Assembly (NCBI RefSeq): GCF_003576475.1
Contig: NZ_QWGR01000002.1
Span: 557,942-621,941 of the forward strand
Source: Maribellus luteus
Lineage (GTDB): Bacteria; Bacteroidota; Bacteroidia; Bacteroidales; Prolixibacteraceae
Reading direction: 5' to 3'
DNA length: 64,000 nt
This document shows, one piece after another, positions 36,089 to 45,978 of the stretch. The position numbers were made by a program, and so were the translations under genes. A model generated the notes under the pieces. That model searched no databases. It worked only from the letters and a program-made list of their open reading frames with translations, and was not told the origin of the DNA. The stretch's first letter is position 1. Each line of letters starts with the position of its first letter.

Positions 36089-36126
36089 GCGCAGTATGTG
36101 TCCGGGAATCAGCGCCTTATGTTTAA

Positions 36127-36465
36127 TTACATGATTTGGTCGATGTTCTCCGGTGGATTTCCCAAAACAGCTTTATCGCCGTTCACTACAATGGGGCGGT
36201 GCAGTAATTTGGGATTTTGAACCAGTATTTTTATCCACTCCTCGTCACTCAGAACTTTTCCTTTGTAGAGGTCTTTGTAATCCTGCTCGTGCGTGCGTAC
36301 AAAGTCGAAAGGCTTTTTCCCGGTAAGCGCGATAATTTCTTTCAGCTCTTTTTCGCTGATGCCTTCTTCCATGTATTTAACTACTTCAAACTGGCAGCCT
36401 TTGTTCTCGAGGTATTGGAGTCCGTTGCGGCTTTTTGAACAACGGGGATTGTGGTATATCTTCAT
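36127..36465 (-). CDS. ArsC/Spx-family thioredoxin-fold reductase
   Basis: A 112-residue protein with KIYHNPRCSKSRNGL at the N-terminus (redox Cys near 9) and HRPIVVNGDKAVLG near 90, as in glutaredoxin-linked arsenate reductases (ArsC, YfgD). There is no ars operon around it, and many such proteins do not reduce arsenate, so a general thiol role is possible. It follows ppk1 on the same strand with an 11-bp gap. Confidence 0.85.
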   Translation of the reverse strand: MKIYHNPRCSKSRNGLQYLENKGCQFEVVKYMEEGISEKELKEIIALTGKKPFDFVRTHEQDYKDLYKGKVLSDEEWIKILVQNPKLLHRPIVVNGDKAVLGNPPENIDQIM

Positions 36466-36476
36466 TTTAATGAATT

Positions 36477-38567
36477 TTACTCTGTTGTATTAATGGTCTC
36501 TTCCTGTGCCGAATGAGTAATCGATTTAATATAATGATAGTAGTCTTCCTGTGCCCTGAATTTTTTGTCAAGCCCGTCTTCCGAGTACTGATTGGAGAGA
36601 TCGGGATCCAGAACGCGCGCTTTGGAATTGTCGCGTAACTGAATGAGCAACATCTCTTTCAGCTCTGCTTTTATGGATGCATCATAAATCGGACATGCTA
36701 CCTCAATTCGGCGGTTAAGGTTACGGGGCATCCAGTCGGCAGAGGAAATGTACATTTTTTCGGTACCACCCGCACCAAACAGAAAAATGCGCGAATGTTC
36801 CAGGTATTTATCTACAATGCTGATGGCCGTAATGTTGTGGCTAAGCCCGTTTTCGCCGGTTTTTAACCCGAAGATTCCTCTTACGATCAATTGAATTTCT
36901 ACCCCGGCTTTTGCGGCGTCGTACAGTTTTATCATCATGCCCGGGTCGATGAGGCTGTTCATTTTCAGGATCATCCAGGCAGGTTTCCCCTGTTTGGCCA
37001 GTTTAATTTCCTGGTCGATGTGTTTTTCAAAGTATTTGCGCATGGCAAACGGACTAACCACCAGGTGTTCGTAGTTGTAGTGGAGGTAGTTTTGTTTGAA
37101 AAACTCGAATACCTTTTGCACCTCGTCTGCGAGTCGCGGGTCGGCAGTTAGCAAGCCTTCATCGGCATACACCCTGGCTGTGCCTTCATGGAAATTACCC
37201 GTTCCGATGTAGGCGTAGTTGCGCACTCCTCCGTTTTCCTTGCGTTGCACCCACGCCAGTTTGCTGTGTACTTTCATACCGGGGACACCGTTGATTACGT
37301 TGGCGCCTTCTTCCTGTAATTTATTCGACCAGAATATGTTGGCTTCTTCGTCGAAGCGGGCCTGTAATTCGATCACCACGGTTACAATCTTCCCGTTTCT
37401 TACCGCATTCAGCAGGGCGTTCATCACTTTCGAATCACTGGCTACGCGGTAAATCGTCAGCCCTATTTCCTTTACCTGCGGATCGATGGCAGCTTCGCGC
37501 AGAAAATCAATAAAGTGGTTAAATGTCTGGTAAGGATAATGCAGCATAATGTCCTGCTGTCTCAATACCTTCAAAACGCTGGTAAACGGCGGCAGGTCTT
37601 TGTGGCGCGACGGCGGCAGGTTGGTATAATAATGATGCTTTTTCCCTATCTCCGGGAAATTCATAAAGTCTTTCTGGTTGTGGTACCTGCCTCCCGGAAC
37701 CGCGTCGCTTCCTTCTGCCAGTTTCATTCTTTTGAGCAAAAACTGAAGCAGGTCGTCGGGCATGTTGCGGTCGTAAATCAAACGAACAGGCTTGCCTTTT
37801 TTGCGCTTTTTGAGGCTCTGGCTCATTTTTTCGATAAAGCTTTTCGAAATATCATCGTCAAGATCGAGCTCTGCGTCGCGTGTAATTTTTATGGTGTAGG
37901 CATCGTATTGGTCGTGGTCGAAATAAAAGAAGATATCCTCCATACAGAAACGGATGATGTCATCGAGCATCATCACAAATTGTTTTCCGTCTTCTTCAGG
38001 CAAAACCAAAAAACGCGGTACCGAGCGTCCCGGAATCCGTATCAGCGAATACAGTACTTCCTTTGGATTGTTTTTTTGCGAGAGTTTAACGGCCAGGTAA
38101 ACCGAGCGGTCGCGCAAATAGGGGAACTTGTTTTTACCCAGCATGATCGGCACCAGGTTGGGCAACACCTTGTCGTAAAAATACGATTTGACAAACTTGC
38201 CCTGCTTTTCGGTCAGCTGGGCTTCGTTGATCATGAAAATATTGTTGTCCTCCAGCTCTGCCAGGATGTCGTTGAAAATCACATCCAGCTTGCGTTGTTG
38301 CTGATGAACAATGTGCTGAATTTTGTTGTGAAGTTGGTTGGGAGTCATATCTCCCAACAGGTTTTCTTCGTCTTTCCCTAGCGATACCATGCGGCGCACC
38401 GTAGCCACACGCACCCTGAAAAACTCATCGAGGTTGTTGGAAAAAATACCAATAAAGCGGATTCTTTCGAATAAGGGAGTTTCCGGGTCTTCCGCTTCCT
38501 GGAGTACCCTTTCGTTAAACGACAGCCAACTGATTTCCCTGTTTATGAATTTTTCATTTGAATACAT
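36477..38567 (-). CDS. ppk1: Polyphosphate kinase 1
   Basis: A 696-residue PPK1. It opens with FINREISWLSFNERVLQEA (N domain) and has FSNNLDEFFRVRVA near 45. The catalytic domains carry the autophosphorylated His, plausibly in NYAYIGTGNFHEGTARVY (near 445), and AWMILKMNSLIDPGMM further on. It makes polyphosphate from ATP. The ATG at 38567 gives the family N-terminus; the longer open reading adds 25 unrelated residues. Confidence 0.93.
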   Translation of the reverse strand: MYSNEKFINREISWLSFNERVLQEAEDPETPLFERIRFIGIFSNNLDEFFRVRVATVRRMVSLGKDEENLLGDMTPNQLHNKIQHIVHQQQRKLDVIFNDILAELEDNNIFMINEAQLTEKQGKFVKSYFYDKVLPNLVPIMLGKNKFPYLRDRSVYLAVKLSQKNNPKEVLYSLIRIPGRSVPRFLVLPEEDGKQFVMMLDDIIRFCMEDIFFYFDHDQYDAYTIKITRDAELDLDDDISKSFIEKMSQSLKKRKKGKPVRLIYDRNMPDDLLQFLLKRMKLAEGSDAVPGGRYHNQKDFMNFPEIGKKHHYYTNLPPSRHKDLPPFTSVLKVLRQQDIMLHYPYQTFNHFIDFLREAAIDPQVKEIGLTIYRVASDSKVMNALLNAVRNGKIVTVVIELQARFDEEANIFWSNKLQEEGANVINGVPGMKVHSKLAWVQRKENGGVRNYAYIGTGNFHEGTARVYADEGLLTADPRLADEVQKVFEFFKQNYLHYNYEHLVVSPFAMRKYFEKHIDQEIKLAKQGKPAWMILKMNSLIDPGMMIKLYDAAKAGVEIQLIVRGIFGLKTGENGLSHNITAISIVDKYLEHSRIFLFGAGGTEKMYISSADWMPRNLNRRIEVACPIYDASIKAELKEMLLIQLRDNSKARVLDPDLSNQYSEDGLDKKFRAQEDYYHYIKSITHSAQEETINTTE

Positions 38568-38674
38568 GTGCGCGGTATTTGCATGTTTAAACAACCAGAA
38601 CACTGACAGCCCCAAGATGCCAAAAGCCCCTGATATTTCCAAGAGGAAAGGCTGTTTTTAATCAAATAATTCGT

Positions 38675-38750
38675 CGTGGCTTGCCACGGGGATTCCATCT
38701 ATTCTCCCCTGAGTTTCAGGGGAGATGTCATCTGTCAACTGGCGGATGAC
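38675..38750. repeat. Run of three palindromes upstream of ppk1
   Basis: Three hairpins follow each other: CGTGGC/GCCACG with TT loop (38675-38688), CTCCCCTGA/TCAGGGGAG (38704-38724) and GTCATC/GATGAC (38727-38750). They resemble the CCCCTGA-type repeat at 44328-44454. The rest of the 38643-38863 spacer shows nothing more. Confidence 0.6.
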
Positions 38751-38863
38751 AGAGGGGTGAGATAAAGAAAATTCGGTTTTCGGCTTTTCTGCTGAAATAA
38801 AGTTGGCGTAATATCCCGTTACTGAGCCACGAGGATTGCCAACTATAAGAATTTTCTTTATTG

Positions 38864-39953
38864 CTATTCTCCGCCGAATTCCATCAGGTAGGCTTTGATG
38901 AATCCATCGAGGTCACCGTCGAGCACCGCATTCACGTTCCCGGTTTCGTAACCGGTGCGTAAATCCTTCACCATTTTGTAGGGTTGCAGCACATACGAAC
39001 GAATCTGAGAGCCCCACTCGATCTTCTTTTTCTGCGATTCTATCTCGGCCGTTTTTTCACGGCGTTTGCGCAGCTCCAGTTCGTACAGTTGTGATTTAAG
39101 CAAACGCAAGGCATTTTCCTTATTCCCAAGCTGCGACCGGCTTTCCGTGTTTTCAATGGTAATACCGGTAGGAGCATGCCGTAAGCGAACCCCTGTTTCT
39201 ACCTTGTTTACATTTTGTCCGCCGGCACCGCCACTCCTGAACGTGTCCCAGCTAATGTCGGCAGGATTGATTTCAATTTCAATCGAGTCGTCGACAAGCG
39301 GAGCAACATATACCGAGGTAAACGAAGTCATTCGTTTGTTTTGAGCATTGAAAGGCGACAGGCGTACCAAGCGGTGAACCCCGTTTTCGCTTTTCAGGTA
39401 ACCGTAGGCAAATTCACCTTCAATTTCGATGGTACAGCTTTTTACCCCAACTTCGTCGCCCTGCTGCATGTCGGCTATTTTCATTTTGTAGCCGTTTTTC
39501 TCGATCCAGCGTGTGTACATCCGGAAGAGCATGTCTGCCCAATCGTTGCTTTCAGTGCCTCCGGCCCCTGCATTAATACGCAGTACCGCGCCAAGGTGGT
39601 CCTCTTCGTTGCGAAGCATGTTTTTGGCTTCCAACTCTTCAATCAGGGTTAGTGTTTCTTTGTACGAGCTTTCCACTTCTTCTTCCGAAGCTTCTTCCAT
39701 TTCAAAGAATTCGTACAACACCAGGAAATCTTCGGCAGCGTTGTTTACTTTCTGAAAACCATCGGTCCACGTTTTGATGGCACGAATCGTTTTCATCTGG
39801 GCTTCCGCTTCTTTGGGGTTGTTCCAAAAATCGGGGTCTTGTGTTTTGAGTTCTTCTTCTTCTAATTCGATCAACTTTGCATCGTAGTCAAAGATGCCTC
39901 CTCAGCGCATCCCGGCGCTCAACAAGGTCTTTTACCTGTTCCTTTAAAATCAT
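38864..39953 (-). CDS. prfB: Peptide chain release factor 2, with programmed +1 frameshift
   Basis: RF2 of 362 residues when joined. Frame one starts at ATG 39953 ([21 protein letters not shown], shown here only by its ends MILK and RRHL) and stops at an in-frame TGA (39888-39890) after 21 codons. Skipping one T continues as [14 protein letters not shown] to the end. The GGQ motif is [11 protein letters not shown] and the stop-recognition motif is SPF (RLSPFNAQ), which defines RF2. Low RF2 would favour frameshifting at its own TGA, giving autoregulation as in E. coli. Confidence 0.95.
39887..39902 (-). promoter_or_regulatory. prfB recoding site
   Basis: On the minus strand AGGAGG (39897-39902), then CAT, CTT, TGA and C. 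This is the canonical layout of an internal Shine-Dalgarno 3 nt before a CTTTGAC slip site. Confidence 0.95.
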
Positions 39954-39994
39954 TATTTATTGCTTTTTATGATGGTTTGCAAAGGTAGCAGGAA

Positions 39995-40028
39995 AAGTTT
40001 AGAGTTTAAAGTTCAGGGTTCAAAGTTT
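39995..40028. repeat. Dispersed GTTTAGAGTTTAAAGTT-type repeat
   Basis: A stretch of AGTTT/AAAGTTC units similar to the repeat at 20981-21056. It fills the prfB-dgkA spacer. Confidence 0.5.
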
Positions 40029-40038
40029 CTTTTCTTAC

Positions 40039-40425
40039 TTATTCTGTGATGAACAGAGCCTGGATTTTTGGCAGAAAAATCAACAGACCTGCGATGAGTG
40101 CTGTTGCGGCAGCGATTAAAACACCGGCAGCGGCCAGGTCTTTCACTTTTTTAATTTGATCGTGTTTGTGAGGGGAAACAAAATCGGCCAGGTTTTCGAT
40201 GGCTGAATTGATGGCTTCCAATGCAAGAACCAAACCGATTACAAAAACGAGGGCCAGCCATTCGAACGCAGTAATACGAAAAATGATTCCGGCAACTATC
40301 ACTACCAATGCGGCTACAAAATGAATACGCGCATTGTGTTCTTTCCTGAATAGAATTAGAAGCCCATTAAAGGCAAATGAGAAACTTTCCAGGCCTTTAT
40401 GTATGGAGAATTTCCTGTTTTTCAT
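40039..40425 (-). CDS. dgkA: Diacylglycerol/undecaprenol kinase, DgkA family
   Basis: A 128-residue membrane kinase with three hydrophobic helices. It has FSFAFNGL (near 15) and the catalytic EAINSAIENLADFVSPHKHDQIKKVKDLAAAGV region (from Glu near 70; only its first part EAINSAIENLAD is quoted as motif). It recycles lipid diacylglycerol or undecaprenol. The start overlaps the end of the upstream DUF3857 gene by 29 nt, so translation is likely coupled. Confidence 0.9.
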   Translation of the reverse strand: MKNRKFSIHKGLESFSFAFNGLLILFRKEHNARIHFVAALVVIVAGIIFRITAFEWLALVFVIGLVLALEAINSAIENLADFVSPHKHDQIKKVKDLAAAGVLIAAATALIAGLLIFLPKIQALFITE

Positions 40426-42931
40426 TCATCGTTGGCTTTTTTACTCTTGTTTTACAAAAAGTATCTTTTACCCGTTCGGAAACCTGAAAATAGGGAATCC
40501 AGATTACGGCAGCAACAAAAGCTTTAGAGATTGCCTTGACACTTTCGGTTATGTCTTCTTCCGTCAGAAAACTGGAGAGTATCAGCTTTGTGGCTGCAAA
40601 ATCGGCTATTGATCCGATCAGCATTACCGCATAAAAGATCGAGATAAAAATGGGCAGACTGGTTCTTCGCTGAAAGAAGATAATAATTAAGAAAACAGCA
40701 AAAACAAGAAGAAAGAAGTTAAATATGATTTCCCCACCCAGAATAAAGAGGAAGCTTATTGGAACGGCAGCTTCTTTGTTGTAAACGCCAATCCAGGTAT
40801 TGTGGTTAAAAAAGTCTTGAGAGAATAATTGCCCTGAAATTACGAAAGGAGTCAGACAAAGTCCTATGAGAGGGAGAACCATCCATCCTCCGATGGCTTG
40901 GTTGGTGTCGGGAACTTTAGGTGCGGGATTGAAATTTTTGTAAAGATAGATTGCAAAACCGGTGGTTGTTAAAGTCGATATTATAGCAAGCAAAACAGAT
41001 ATCCAGCTTACTTTAAAGCCTGCCCGATCCGGATTATATGTGATATAATAGTGCATTTCCGTTTTAACTTCATCAATTTTAGAGAGAAAGGTTTCAATGG
41101 AATCTCCCGGAATGGAAGATTTAAGTAAATCGAATTTATGAACGATCTTAATTTTTCGACCGGTGCAGAAAATCTCATTGTCATATTTAAATCCCGGTCC
41201 CTTAATGGTGATTTCATAGTCGTCGTTGTCCCAGTCTTCGGGCATTATTACCTGGCTGGTTTGCGTGTAGGTAAAAGGTTCACCCAAATAATAGGGAGTT
41301 TCCCGGTTGGCAGATTTAAAGTAGTCAATATAAGTTTCAAGAACCAATGGATAAATTTCACAATAAATCCGATTGTCTGTGGCTGAATTTTCCCATATGT
41401 TTTTTACAAAATATTCTTCCTTAACCGTTAATTCATCGATGGTTGAGGTATCACTATCAAGCAACTGGATGTCTTTAGCCTGTTCTATTCGGGGATATAG
41501 GTTCCTGTAAAAATCAGTGTACTCCTTTTTAATGACATCTCTTGCGTTTGAATTGAAATAGCTCCTTATTCCATCAGCTTTCGATTCGGTATAGTTGCTT
41601 GTAACTGAAAACGCAGCATTGCCATTTATCGAATCCAGTTTGATAACTTCATTGATTTTAATGAGGGGTTTTGATTTTTGTGTAATTGGAGTTAGAGCTT
41701 GTTCTCCTGCCTTGATTAAAAGACCATAGCCATAATCCGGTATTGGAATATTTTTCAGACCCCCTCTTTGATCCGAAATAGTAGGATCTACAAAATAATT
41801 TTTGTCATCGATTTTGAAGGAGACAATACAATGGTTGAATGCATTTATTGACGGAAGTTCATTGATTGTCTCATGTCTTAAATAGGTATTTACCAAAATT
41901 GGATGGGCATCAAACCCGACAGAACGTAATAATGAAGCCAGCAACAACGATTTGTCTTTGCAGTCACCATACCTTTGCCTGAATACTTTCTCGGGTTGAT
42001 TGGGTTTAAAAGCGTTGATCCCGTCTTCAAAACCCAAATAACGAATCTTGTCCTGTACGAATCGAATAATATCAACGGCTGCCTGGTCTTTATCTTTACT
42101 TTTGGTTATCGAATCTGCAATTTTCTTAACCGTATCCATATTTACGTGATACAACGGAAGTGCCCAGTTACCTACTTCGTTCCAGTTCTTCAATGTTGTA
42201 AAGGAAACTCGTTTGTGAATTTCTATCCACGAGGGAACATAGTCGTCAAATAGTTTAAAATCGAGACCATCAAGGTCCCATATATATTCTTTGTTCTCAT
42301 GATTTTCTTTGATTAAAGGCACTTTGGTTTCATTGTATAATTTGTATTCCAGGTACTCTTCTTTTTTAGTGATCAACCTGTTGTAAATATGGTTAACAGG
42401 AATTGCAAACTGGTGGTAAAAAGTATTGGAAACATGGCCTTTGTAAATAGGGTTAAATCCTATTGTTGTATACGAATACTCTACAATGTCCTGTTCCCTG
42501 ACGTCAGTCAAATTGATAATGGCGGTCAGGGAACCATCGTACAAGGCTCTTTCCATGCTTGACTCGCGTTGGATTACCTGTATATTTTCCGGATTTAGTT
42601 TGTCGATATTTTGACCATCCCGAATTATTCTAATTTCGTGGAAAAGCAGTTTTTGGTAAGCAGGATCAAAAGCTACCGTAATATCGGAATTGGATTGGAT
42701 TCCGTTTGAATTGCTTAGTTTAATGACAAAGTGCTTAAAGGACGCTTTTTCGATAAAGTTATCTTGAAAATCAACCAGCAGGTACTGATAACCACTGTTC
42801 TCGTCGTAAACAGCTTCATTGCTGTAAGTGATTTCATTTACCCAAGAGGGACGGGGTGATTTGGATACATTTTTTTGTGCAAATACAAAATTTGATGCAA
42901 AAACGATCAGGATAAAATACGTCAGACGCAT
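40397..42931 (-). CDS. DUF3857 and transglutaminase-like protein with C-terminal DUF2569-like membrane region
   Basis: An 844-residue envelope protein with signal peptide (cut near NFVFA/Q). Residues ~50-230 match DUF3857. A transglutaminase-like core follows with Cys in RYGDCKDKSLLL (near 330) and His in INAFNHCIVSF (near 373), Asp in FVDPTISD. From ~640 a helix and then four membrane segments (GGWMVLPLIGLCLTPF, DUF2569-like) end the chain. The full Cys-His-Asp triad suggests a peptidase or amidase on the outer face of the inner membrane. Target unknown. Overlaps dgkA. Confidence 0.8.
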   Translation of the reverse strand: MRLTYFILIVFASNFVFAQKNVSKSPRPSWVNEITYSNEAVYDENSGYQYLLVDFQDNFIEKASFKHFVIKLSNSNGIQSNSDITVAFDPAYQKLLFHEIRIIRDGQNIDKLNPENIQVIQRESSMERALYDGSLTAIINLTDVREQDIVEYSYTTIGFNPIYKGHVSNTFYHQFAIPVNHIYNRLITKKEEYLEYKLYNETKVPLIKENHENKEYIWDLDGLDFKLFDDYVPSWIEIHKRVSFTTLKNWNEVGNWALPLYHVNMDTVKKIADSITKSKDKDQAAVDIIRFVQDKIRYLGFEDGINAFKPNQPEKVFRQRYGDCKDKSLLLASLLRSVGFDAHPILVNTYLRHETINELPSINAFNHCIVSFKIDDKNYFVDPTISDQRGGLKNIPIPDYGYGLLIKAGEQALTPITQKSKPLIKINEVIKLDSINGNAAFSVTSNYTESKADGIRSYFNSNARDVIKKEYTDFYRNLYPRIEQAKDIQLLDSDTSTIDELTVKEEYFVKNIWENSATDNRIYCEIYPLVLETYIDYFKSANRETPYYLGEPFTYTQTSQVIMPEDWDNDDYEITIKGPGFKYDNEIFCTGRKIKIVHKFDLLKSSIPGDSIETFLSKIDEVKTEMHYYITYNPDRAGFKVSWISVLLAIISTLTTTGFAIYLYKNFNPAPKVPDTNQAIGGWMVLPLIGLCLTPFVISGQLFSQDFFNHNTWIGVYNKEAAVPISFLFILGGEIIFNFFLLVFAVFLIIIFFQRRTSLPIFISIFYAVMLIGSIADFAATKLILSSFLTEEDITESVKAISKAFVAAVIWIPYFQVSERVKDTFCKTRVKKPTMNEKQEILHT

Positions 42932-43044
42932 GTGTGTTTTATTTACAATAATATTAAGAGCTAATTTATATTTTTTACTGATTAAAAAAGGTGACGAATT
43001 TTGCGTGATAGGTAATATTTTTATGTTGTTTAATATCTAATCTG

Positions 43045-43515
43045 CTATTCCAATACTTCATTCAAATGGCGGTGGATCAGTTCCGGTTCAAAACCCCGGC
43101 TTTGTGCGTAACGGATAACCTGTCCCATTTTTTCGAAGCGGCTTTTCTTTTTGAGCGTTTTGGCCTTGGCCTTCATGGTTTTGATCAAAAGTGTTTTGTA
43201 TTTCTCCTCGTCAATGTTTTCAAGCCCTTTTTGAATCACTTCGTCTGAAAGTCCTTTGGCAAGCAGGTAGTGCCGCATTTTTACTTTGCCCCACTTGTTG
43301 ATTTTGAACTTGTCGTTTACATAAGCACGAACATACCTTTCGTCGTCGATGAACTTCTCTTCAATCAGTTTGGAGATGATTTCATCCACTATTTCATCCA
43401 CAATTTCGTAGGCCATTATTTTTTTGCGGATATCGGCCGAACATTGTTCCGATCGGCTACACAGCTGTGCCATTTTGGAATAGGCCTGCTTAATATTCTG
43501 TTCGTGACTTTCCAT
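43045..43515 (-). CDS. recX: Regulatory protein RecX
   Basis: A 156-residue basic helical protein with three RecX repeats (KFIDDERYVRAYVNDKFKINKWG is split here: IDDERYVRAYVNDK near 57 and KINKWGKVKMRHYL near 70). It modulates RecA filament growth. recA is not beside it. It is a single gene. Confidence 0.88.
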   Translation of the reverse strand: MESHEQNIKQAYSKMAQLCSRSEQCSADIRKKIMAYEIVDEIVDEIISKLIEEKFIDDERYVRAYVNDKFKINKWGKVKMRHYLLAKGLSDEVIQKGLENIDEEKYKTLLIKTMKAKAKTLKKKSRFEKMGQVIRYAQSRGFEPELIHRHLNEVLE

Positions 43516-43598
43516 TTCGGGTAAATTTCTGTTAAAATTACAGAAAAAACCATCTGCAACCTAACGTTTTTTGTTGATTGAAAGGGGGTTGTATTATT

Positions 43599-44327
43599 TT
43601 ATAGCTCGTCGATAAAAGAAGTTTCCTTTTTTACCCCGGTAAAGAATTCTTCCAGCTCGGCCAGAGTTGATTCGGTCTTCTGAACATCGCGAACTATCTC
43701 TCCTTTTTCAAGGATCACAATCCGGGAGCAAACATCCGCAACATGGTCCAGGTCGTGACTCGAAATCAGAATCGTTTTATCCTTTTGCTTTCCGATTTCC
43801 TTGATCATGTTTCGCAGCTGGTATTGCGACGAAGGATCGAGGTTGGCAAAAGGCTCGTCAAGAATAATTACTTCCGGATTTCCCATAAAAGCGCCAACAA
43901 CACCCACTTTCTTCTGATTTCCTTTTGAAAGGTCGCGGATGTATTTCTTTTTACCCACAATTTCGTCTTTAAAAAAATCGGCAAATTTTTCAAGAAAGGC
44001 TTTTACATCCGTAGTATTGAGGTTGCGCAGTTCGCCAATAAAGTTAAAATACTCGTCGGGAGTAAGGTATCCGATGGTAAAGGATTCGTCGATATAGGCC
44101 GAAACCTGTTCTTTCCAGTCTTCCGATTTGGCCACCGGAATTTCGTTGATGATCACTTTGCCACGGGTGGCACGAATAAGATCGAGCAGCAGCGAAAAGA
44201 AGGTGGTTTTTCCGGCGCCGTTATTGCCCACCAATCCGAAAACTTCGCCTTTTTCGATGCTTAGTTCCGGTAAATTCAGTACGGTGGTTCCGTTGTATTC
44301 TTTCTGTAGGTTAATTGCTTGTATCAT
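43599..44327 (-). CDS. ABC transporter ATP-binding protein
   Basis: A 242-residue single ABC domain: Walker A GNNGAGKTTFF (near 35), signature LSKGNQKKVGVVGA, Walker B VIILDEPFANLDP, and H-loop ISSHDLDHV. The signature is LSKGN where LSGGQ is usual, as in exporters of the YtrB/CcmA-like group. It pairs with the DUF5687 permease just upstream, in the same direction, with a repeat-bearing 127-bp gap between. Confidence 0.9.
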   Translation of the reverse strand: MIQAINLQKEYNGTTVLNLPELSIEKGEVFGLVGNNGAGKTTFFSLLLDLIRATRGKVIINEIPVAKSEDWKEQVSAYIDESFTIGYLTPDEYFNFIGELRNLNTTDVKAFLEKFADFFKDEIVGKKKYIRDLSKGNQKKVGVVGAFMGNPEVIILDEPFANLDPSSQYQLRNMIKEIGKQKDKTILISSHDLDHVADVCSRIVILEKGEIVRDVQKTESTLAELEEFFTGVKKETSFIDEL

Positions 44328-44454
44328 GTTAGCCCCCTTTTATTCCCCCTAAGGGGGAAGGTTTAAAAAGTTATTGTTTATTTCTTATTTAATTTATGCC
44401 ATTTTGTATTTGCTCCCTTTTTCTCCCCTCCTTTGAAGGGGTCGGGGGAGGCTC
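44328..44454. repeat. CCCCTT-type palindromic spacer repeat
   Basis: Two imperfect inverted repeats, TTCCCCCTAAGGGGGAA near 44342 and CCCCTCCTTTGAAGGGG near 44426, flank AT-rich sequence between the permease and ATPase genes. Confidence 0.5.
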
Positions 44455-45918
44455 TTAAGTGGCTTTATAGCCTGCAATCATTTTGTATTTGCGTTTCAGG
44501 TATTGCCCGGTAAAATAATCGATCAGTTTGGGATGCAGAATAATCCCGATCAGGCCAAGTGCTCCAAAAATAATGTAAGCAGCAATGTTGCCGAAAGCCC
44601 AGGAAATCAGCCCGAAAATTGCCAAAGGGCCAAAAAGGATCGGGAAGGTCATCAGCCACTGGGTTGCTCCAACGCCCTGGTAATTGAACGCGGCGCGCTG
44701 GTTAAGTTCGATGGCTTTGCGGCTGTTGAGTCCGAGCGCAAAAATTACCCACGAATTTACCCCAACATTGTAAAGCATGACCACAAAATGCACATATAAA
44801 ACTTTGGGTGTAATGTACATGTAGCCAAGCGACAGAAGGTAGAAAACGATGTTGGTTGCCGCCATTAGAAAGAAGGCCGATTGCAGCACCTGTTTCATTT
44901 TTACGTTTTGTGCCATTAGCAGCGGGTAGTATTTTCCGTGCCAGGCCGGGAAAAACTGACCGTACATCATGCTGAAAATACCGGTCATAAACATTCCGCC
45001 AAGCACTAAAATAAACTCCGGTCCGTCAGGTTTATAATCGCGGTAAATCAGTAGTCCGTAAAACATAAAAAGCAGCGACATTACAGCCGAACTTTTTGAA
45101 CGTTTGTTGCGCAGGATCATTTTTACTTCGAGCGACAACATTTGTCCGTAACTACCCACATTGTTTAGCCACGAGAAGTCGTGCGCCTTGCCTTCTTTTT
45201 TCTTCTGGCTAAGCTCGTCGAGGTAAAACCGGTTGTTAATATAATTTTGATTCAGCAGATAAAGGGCGACAATCAACACGGGGAAGATGAGTGCTGCCGG
45301 AGGATTGGCAATTACAAAATCGAACATTTGTCCGAAGGCCTCGTTGATATTCACAAGGCCAAAATACTGCAAAGCTGCAATTCCCGCGGCTGTTGCAAGA
45401 AATCCGTAAAACAAAACATCTGATTCGTTGGTGCGCCACTTGATGTAAATGGCCAGAAAATGGTTTACAAAAATCATTAGTACAAGCGATCCCAGCCAGG
45501 CTGCCAAAACAGGGGGGGGCAGTTCATTCACCGCAATTTTAAAGGTAAACGGCAAAAGCAAAAACAAAGGCAGTACATTAAAAAAATGCAGCAACGATTT
45601 GTTCAGCATATAACGGGCAATCCTTTTTCGTTTTACCGGAATGATCATAAACGGCTGAAATCCGAAGGTGGGCAGGTTTTGTACCATGATGCGCATTACA
45701 AGATCAAAACCGGCGTATATAAAAATCAGGGCATTAAAAGCTTGCATTTTATCCGGCACATTGGCCATGTTCCCAGCCAGTTGAAAACCCATTACGGTTC
45801 CGATCAGTGAAAAATACAGGGCCAGGAAAATAAGCACTCCCTTGGTCGCCATGTTTTTGTTTTTCGAGGCCGACCGTATAAATTCCCGCCAGGCAAAGTA
45901 GAAGAAATTACGTTTCAT
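44455..45918 (-). CDS. DUF5687 family ABC permease
   Basis: A 487-residue membrane protein with about 12 hydrophobic segments and an amphipathic start (FYFAWREFIRSASKNKNM). This length and layout match DUF5687, a Bacteroidota permease family. With the ATPase downstream it forms a complete simple exporter. The substrate is unknown. A cytosolic loop near 235-260 is charged. Confidence 0.82.
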   Translation of the reverse strand: MKRNFFYFAWREFIRSASKNKNMATKGVLIFLALYFSLIGTVMGFQLAGNMANVPDKMQAFNALIFIYAGFDLVMRIMVQNLPTFGFQPFMIIPVKRKRIARYMLNKSLLHFFNVLPLFLLLPFTFKIAVNELPPPVLAAWLGSLVLMIFVNHFLAIYIKWRTNESDVLFYGFLATAAGIAALQYFGLVNINEAFGQMFDFVIANPPAALIFPVLIVALYLLNQNYINNRFYLDELSQKKKEGKAHDFSWLNNVGSYGQMLSLEVKMILRNKRSKSSAVMSLLFMFYGLLIYRDYKPDGPEFILVLGGMFMTGIFSMMYGQFFPAWHGKYYPLLMAQNVKMKQVLQSAFFLMAATNIVFYLLSLGYMYITPKVLYVHFVVMLYNVGVNSWVIFALGLNSRKAIELNQRAAFNYQGVGATQWLMTFPILFGPLAIFGLISWAFGNIAAYIIFGALGLIGIILHPKLIDYFTGQYLKRKYKMIAGYKAT

Positions 45919-45978
45919 ATTTTTGTAGAGAATATTGAGATTTGGTTTCTATTGTTTGTATTTGTATTGTGGCTAAAG

